From Novosphingobium kunmingense (GTDB lineage: Bacteria > Pseudomonadota > Alphaproteobacteria > Sphingomonadales > Sphingomonadaceae): 64,000 nt of DNA. Under the pieces are notes generated by a model. It searched no databases and was not told where the DNA came from. It worked only from the letters and a program-made list of their open reading frames with translations. Within the stretch, counting starts at the first letter, position 1, and every line of letters starts with the position of its first letter. The stretch spans positions 1 to 64,000 of the forward strand of contig NZ_PHUF01000004.1 of NCBI RefSeq assembly GCF_002813245.1, read 5' to 3'. Positions 60,013 through 64,000 of the stretch are shown here, one piece after another. Both the position numbers and the translations under genes were made by a program.

Positions 60013-60993
60013 ATGCCTCGCGGGGTCATCGCCGACCAGTTCGGTGCGCCTGAAACCTATGAGCTGCGGGAACTGCCGCAGCGCGCGCTTGGTCCCGGCG
60101 AAGTCAGGGTCGCGATCAAGGCAGCTGGGATCAGTTATGTCGATGTACTGACGGCCGAGGGGCGCTATCAGGTCAAGCCGCCATTGCCGTTCTGTCCGGG
60201 CAGCGAGGCTGCGGGGATAGTCAGCGAAGCAGCCCCTGATGTCAGCCGGATCAAGGTGGGCGATCGTGTCTCGCTCAGCAACTGGGGCGGAATGTTTGCC
60301 GAGGAAGCGGTACTGCCCGAACGTTCGGTCCGAGCCTTGCCCGGCGGCATGGACTTTTCCGAAGCCGCGACCTTTCCGGTCAGCTACGCCACCGCCTGGC
60401 ACGCTCTTGTCGACCGCGCCCAGTTGAAGCCCGGCGAGACCTTGCTGGTGCTCGGCGCCGGCGGTGCAACCGGTTATGCTGCCGTGCAGATCGGCAGGCA
60501 TCTGGGCGCGCGGGTGATCGGCTCTGCTTCCAGCGAGTCCAAGCGCGCCTTGGCCATGGCCGGAGGCGCCGATGCGGTGATCGAAGCCCGCGGTGAGGAT
60601 TGGCGTGATCGGGTCAGGGCGGCGAACGCAGGAAAGCCGGTCGATGTCGTGTTCGATCCAGTCGGCGGCGATGCAACCGATCCGGCCTTCCGCTCGCTCG
60701 GCTGGGGCGGACGCCACCTAGTCATCGGATTTCCCGGCGGCATTGCGGCGCTGCGCACCAACCTGCCGCTGCTCAAGGGCGCGAGCCTGGTCGGTGTCGA
60801 TATCCGCCAGTTCGGCGAGCTCGAACCCGAACGGGCCGAAGCGAACCGGGCCACCACCTTCGACCTTGCCCGGCGGGGCGTGCTGCGGCCCGCGATTGCC
60901 CGGAGTTATCCGCTGGAGCAATTTCGCGAGGCGATGAGCGCCGCAGCCAGCGGTGAGCTGGCCGGCCGTGTGGTGCTGACGATGGACGGCTAG
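60013..60993 (+). CDS. Zinc-free MDR oxidoreductase (NADPH:quinone reductase/enoyl reductase-like)
   Basis: A 326-residue MDR protein started at MPRGVIADQFGAPETYEL. PFCPGSEAAGIV, cofactor loop VLGAGGATGYAAVQIGRHLG and DVVFDPVGGDATD are clear; the Cys ligands of zinc alcohol dehydrogenases are missing. Quinone reductase or 2-enoyl reductase activity with NADPH is likely. Last gene of the MarR operon. It ends in a CTAG shared with the stop of the converging nitronate monooxygenase-like gene. Confidence 0.9.
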   Translation: MPRGVIADQFGAPETYELRELPQRALGPGEVRVAIKAAGISYVDVLTAEGRYQVKPPLPFCPGSEAAGIVSEAAPDVSRIKVGDRVSLSNWGGMFAEEAVLPERSVRALPGGMDFSEAATFPVSYATAWHALVDRAQLKPGETLLVLGAGGATGYAAVQIGRHLGARVIGSASSESKRALAMAGGADAVIEARGEDWRDRVRAANAGKPVDVVFDPVGGDATDPAFRSLGWGGRHLVIGFPGGIAALRTNLPLLKGASLVGVDIRQFGELEPERAEANRATTFDLARRGVLRPAIARSYPLEQFREAMSAAASGELAGRVVLTMDG

Positions 60994-61919
60994 GACCAGC
61001 CAGCCTCGACCACCGCCAACCGCTCGCGCCAGCCGGGCGCGCCGCCCAGCGCCGTGAAATCGGCCGAAAGCTGCGCCACGAGGTTGCCGGCCGGCAGTTC
61101 CCCCTCGATCAGGCCCACGCTCTGGCCCGCGCTGAACACATCGCGCCACGCCCGCATGCCATCCGGCAGCACGGCCCGTCCTTCTGGCAGATTGGCCGGA
61201 TCGAGCCCCGCTTCGGCCAGCGAATCCGCGATCCAGTTGGCCACCACGCCATTGAGGGCGGCCGACGGCACGATCCGTTCCATCCCCGCCGCGGCAATCA
61301 TGTCGCGGTGTTCCTGGCGCACCGCGCTTTCGGGCGTGGCGATGAAGCGCGTGCCCATGCAGGCAAGATCCGCGCCCAGCCCCAGCGCGCCGCGGATGCC
61401 GCGCGCCTCGGCAATTCCGCCGGCGACGATCAGCAAGCCGTCCCAGATCCGCCGCACCGCGGGGACGAACGCGAACGGCGTCAACAGGCCGGTGTGCCCG
61501 CCGGCCCCGGCGCAGGTCAGCATCAGGCCGTCGACCCCCGCGGCAATTGCCTTCTCCGCATGGCGCAAGGTGGTCACATCCTGGATCACGCGCCCGCCCC
61601 AGCCGTGGACCCGCTCGACCATCCGCGCCGGATCGCCAATGCTGGACAGGACCAGCGGCGCCCGCGCCTGCGCCAACAACGCAAGCCGCTTGGCGCCCTC
61701 GTCGGCGAGGGCCATGCGCGCCGGAAGATTGACGATCGGTGGCGCACGTCCGGGCTTGGCCAGCGCAGACAGATACTCGGCGAACTCGCGGTCGCTGGTC
61801 GCGCTGCCTCCCTGCCAGCCCGCGACGACCCCCGCTTGGCTGCAGGCCCGCGCCAGGGCGGGCGACGAGGCGAAGCTCATCGGAGCGCACATCAGCGGCA
61901 GCTCGAGCGCCTCAAACAT
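60990..61919 (-). CDS. Nitronate monooxygenase-family FMN enzyme
   Basis: A 309-residue TIM-barrel FMN protein: LPLMCAPMSF, the family AGGH in TCAGAGGHTGLLTPF, IVAGGIAEARGIRGAL and GADLACMGTRFIAT. It is less than usual in the N-terminal QGGM motif, which reads CAPM. Paralogue of the gene at 152 but clearly divergent. It follows the WS/DGAT-like gene (TGATG overlap), so its substrate may be linked to the acyl-CoA or ester metabolism of that operon. Confidence 0.88.
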   Translation of the reverse strand: MFEALELPLMCAPMSFASSPALARACSQAGVVAGWQGGSATSDREFAEYLSALAKPGRAPPIVNLPARMALADEGAKRLALLAQARAPLVLSSIGDPARMVERVHGWGGRVIQDVTTLRHAEKAIAAGVDGLMLTCAGAGGHTGLLTPFAFVPAVRRIWDGLLIVAGGIAEARGIRGALGLGADLACMGTRFIATPESAVRQEHRDMIAAAGMERIVPSAALNGVVANWIADSLAEAGLDPANLPEGRAVLPDGMRAWRDVFSAGQSVGLIEGELPAGNLVAQLSADFTALGGAPGWRERLAVVEAGWS

Positions 61920-63271
61920 CAGCGATCTGTTCCGGCGATGGCGGCATAGCCCGCGACGGCCGCCTCGAAGCGGCGGGCGATCCGCTCTACGTCGGCGATC
62001 TTCCCGGCATCAGCGATCACCCCCATGTCGAGATTTGCACCGCTGCGCCGCGAGGTGATGTTGAGGAAGCGGCCCGACCCGATAATCGGCACGGGGAAAT
62101 TGTGCACCTGGCGATACCCGGCCCAACGCCGTTCGCCGCCCGGACCCGGCACGTTCGACAAGGTAACGTTGCCAGGCAGCACGCGTCCGCCGCCCCTGGT
62201 CCGATCGGCGAACGCGGCGCGGCGATCGCGCGCGCCATATGGCTTTTCCAGCGCGTCGAGCAGCGCCTCGTCCAGCGCGGTGCGACGCAGTTCGCAAGCC
62301 ATGCTGGCCTGGATCGCGCGCAGCCGCTCGATCGGCTCGGGCAGGTGCGTGGCAAGGTGGGGGTGGATGGCGACGATGCGGTTGCCGAAGCGTCCGTGCT
62401 CCGGCCGTCGGTACGAGCGGGCGGAATTGACCACCAGCGGCGTCGCCGGCAAATCGTCGATTGCCAGAAGATGATCGCGAAGCGCCCAGGCGGCGCAGGC
62501 GAGGAACAGGTCGTTCACCGTCGCGTCGAGAGCCTGGGCCGCGGCGCGAAACGGTTTAAGCGCAACGCTTGTGGTGGCGTAGCCGCGCTGCGCCGTGGTC
62601 GGCCCCGACAGCTTGAGTTGCGGGGTTTCCGCGCGCTCGCCCGTGAACGCCTCGAGCTCGGCGAGCGCGGCTTTGCGGGCGATGACCTGGTCAGACCTGG
62701 CCTGCGCTTCGGCAGCGAAGCGTGCTTCGCTGAGCGCCCGCCATTCCTCGCCACCGGGCAGACGCGCATCGGCGCTGCGAGGCGGAACCGGCGCGTTGTC
62801 ATCGCTCAGCAGGCGCAGCACTTCCTGAAAGCCGATGCCATCCGCCACGCAGTGGTGCATCTTTAGGTAGAACGCGGCCGCATCGGGAAAGACGTGGACC
62901 TTGAAGGGCGGGCCGGTCAGATCGAGCCGCTGCAGGTTGATCCGTGCCACCTCCTGCCCGAGATCGCTACTGCCTTCCTCCACGATCAGAGCATCCAGAT
63001 CGGCGGCGGCGAGATCCACCCAGACATCGCTGTCGAAGCCGTCCGGCGCTTCAACCAGTCGGGCGAGCAGCGGCGTTGCGGGCAACCGCGCCGCGAATTG
63101 ATGCCGTATCCTGCCGGCCAGGCCCGCGCGTTCGCTGTGGGGCACGTCGAGCACCACCAGAGCGCCGACATGCATCGGCGATGCGTCGGTTTCGGTCAGA
63201 ACCATGAAGTGATCGTCGGGGCGCACCCGCCGGACGCCGTCGACCAGCTCCAGCGGATCGCCCCCGCTCAT
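61919..63271 (-). CDS. WS/DGAT-like (wax ester synthase/diacylglycerol acyltransferase) protein
   Basis: A 450-residue member with the acyltransferase motif MHHCVADG (HHxxxDG) at about residues 135-143, DDHFMVLTETDASPMHVG at the N-terminus and NVTLSNVPGPGGERR plus NFPVPIIGSGRFLNI near the end, as in the family (typical length 450-470). It transfers acyl groups from CoA to an alcohol, for example to store ring or sterol alcohols as esters. It lies between an acyl-CoA ligase and a nitronate monooxygenase-like gene with 4- and 1-base overlaps. Confidence 0.9.
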   Translation of the reverse strand: MSGGDPLELVDGVRRVRPDDHFMVLTETDASPMHVGALVVLDVPHSERAGLAGRIRHQFAARLPATPLLARLVEAPDGFDSDVWVDLAAADLDALIVEEGSSDLGQEVARINLQRLDLTGPPFKVHVFPDAAAFYLKMHHCVADGIGFQEVLRLLSDDNAPVPPRSADARLPGGEEWRALSEARFAAEAQARSDQVIARKAALAELEAFTGERAETPQLKLSGPTTAQRGYATTSVALKPFRAAAQALDATVNDLFLACAAWALRDHLLAIDDLPATPLVVNSARSYRRPEHGRFGNRIVAIHPHLATHLPEPIERLRAIQASMACELRRTALDEALLDALEKPYGARDRRAAFADRTRGGGRVLPGNVTLSNVPGPGGERRWAGYRQVHNFPVPIIGSGRFLNITSRRSGANLDMGVIADAGKIADVERIARRFEAAVAGYAAIAGTDR

Positions 63272-64000
63272 GAAGCGAGCAGCGCCTTCACTTCGCGCCG
63301 CAGCAGCTTGCCCATCTCGTTATAGGGAAGGCTGGGCACAAACCGCACGCATTCCGGCACGCGGCTCGACCGCAGGCGCGAACGGACCATGTCCTGCAAT
63401 TCATCGTCGGCCGGCTTGTCGAACCCGCCGCGCACCACCACCGCGATTCCGACTGCCTCGCCCCATTCGACGCTCGGCACGGCGACTGCCGCGCAATCGG
63501 CAATCGCCGGATGGGTCAGCAGCAGATCCTCGATCTCGCCCGGCGAGATGTTCTCGCCGCCGCGCACGATGACGTCGTCGGCCCGGCCGGACAGGAACAG
63601 GTAGCCGTCCTCGTCAAGGTAACCCGCATCCCGGGTCGGAAACCAGCCGTCCGCATCGAGCGCGCTTCTTTCGCGGTACTGGCCCGAAACCTGATCGCCG
63701 CGAACGTAGATTTCACCGGTCTGGCCCGCAGGGAGAACCCGGCCGTCCTCGTCGCGGATTTCCAGTTCGATCGTCGGCAAGGGGATGCCGACCGAGCCGA
63801 GCCGTGCGCGCACCGCCGGGTCGCTGGACCGGTGCGCCGCGCGGTGCTCGTCCGGACCGAGGAGGGCGATGGTGGAACTGGTCTCGGTCAGGCCATAGGC
63901 GTTGGTGAAGGCCGAATCCGGAAACAGGTCGAGCGCGCGATGGATCAGTTCCAGCGGCATCTTGCCGCCGCCATAGGCGATGGCCCTGAGCGACGAGATG
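63268..64000 (-). CDS. AMP-dependent acyl-CoA synthetase, C-terminal part (gene continues past the window)
   Basis: About 244 residues are visible; the open frame continues to base 64000, so no start is in the window. FTNAYGLTETSSTIALLG, GWFPTRDAGYLDEDGYLF, GRADDVIVRGGENISPGEI and the end SLPYNEMGKLLRREV (the catalytic Lys loop reads NEMGK) are the ANL-ligase C-terminal landmarks. It overlaps the WS/DGAT-like gene by 4 bases and probably supplies it with acyl-CoA. Confidence 0.92.
   Translation of the reverse strand, partial: ISSLRAIAYGGGKMPLELIHRALDLFPDSAFTNAYGLTETSSTIALLGPDEHRAAHRSSDPAVRARLGSVGIPLPTIELEIRDEDGRVLPAGQTGEIYVRGDQVSGQYRERSALDADGWFPTRDAGYLDEDGYLFLSGRADDVIVRGGENISPGEIEDLLLTHPAIADCAAVAVPSVEWGEAVGIAVVVRGGFDKPADDELQDMVRSRLRSSRVPECVRFVPSLPYNEMGKLLRREVKALLAS

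Noticed and set aside
1..64000. Mobile elements, CRISPR, tRNA or rRNA
   Set aside because: I saw no transposase or integrase frame, no regularly spaced repeats and no tRNA-like cloverleaf or rRNA stretch; the repeated palindromes are short and promoter-bound.

Overview
The window reads as a chromosomal catabolic region of a high-GC alphaproteobacterium, most likely a sphingomonad (Novosphingobium or Sphingobium type). This rests on gene style: a TonB-dependent receptor as the uptake porin, large sets of short-chain dehydrogenases (SDRs), acyl-CoA dehydrogenases (ACADs), family III CoA-transferases and amidohydrolase_2 proteins, and a sucD start at the left edge. I see no rRNA, tRNA, CRISPR array, transposase or phage gene. 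Coding density is very high and most genes in an operon overlap by 1-4 bases (ATGA, TGATG or GTGA).

Layout. 0-9 kb: start of sucD, a nitronate monooxygenase-like enzyme, an ACAD pair and an acyl-CoA ligase on the minus strand, then a plus-strand operon of a second ACAD pair, an enoyl-CoA hydratase and a dienoyl-CoA-reductase-like SDR. 9-13 kb: thiolase-like protein, DUF35 zinc-ribbon protein and a tandem family III CoA-transferase. 13-20 kb: GntR regulator with a hydrolase/flavin-reductase fusion, diverging from two amidohydrolases and a fused ACAD. 19-24 kb: MFS transporter and TonB receptor. 23-29 kb: minus-strand operon of four SDRs, an AMP-ligase and a DUF2889 protein. 29-34 kb: TetR regulator diverging from a P450, VOC protein, ALDH and SDR operon. 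34-39 kb: SDRs, a second TetR and a drug-type MFS pump. 39-51 kb: two further thiolase-like/DUF35 pairs and a long minus-strand operon (amidohydrolase, P450, ALDH, two CoA-transferases, crotonase, amidohydrolase), closed by a second GntR. 52-54 kb: three SDRs. 54-61 kb: an SMP-30-type lactonase and SnoaL-like protein, then a MarR-led operon with a LvaA-like kinase, a LvaC/ACAD11-like dehydrogenase, two SDRs and a quinone oxidoreductase. 61-64 kb: nitronate monooxygenase-like protein, WS/DGAT-like acyltransferase and a partial acyl-CoA ligase.

Together the genes describe import of a hydrophobic substrate, oxidation by P450s, ALDHs and SDRs, CoA activation, beta-oxidation, and retro-aldol removal of a branched side chain by thiolase-like/DUF35 pairs. 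That last step is known from steroid side-chain breakdown, so a sterol, bile-acid-like or other polycyclic terpenoid substrate is a reasonable inference. No ring-degradation marker (KstD, KshA, HsaC) or MaoC hydratase is in the window, so the substrate is not proven.

The strongest non-coding signal is a 16-base imperfect palindrome, ACYTRTATAACYAGGT, found 26-61 bases before the start codon of most major operons. A second palindrome, TTGAYRNNNYGTCAA, lies in four promoters between 34 and 49 kb, one of them beside a TetR gene. At three promoters both motifs occur together. They define two overlapping local regulons.
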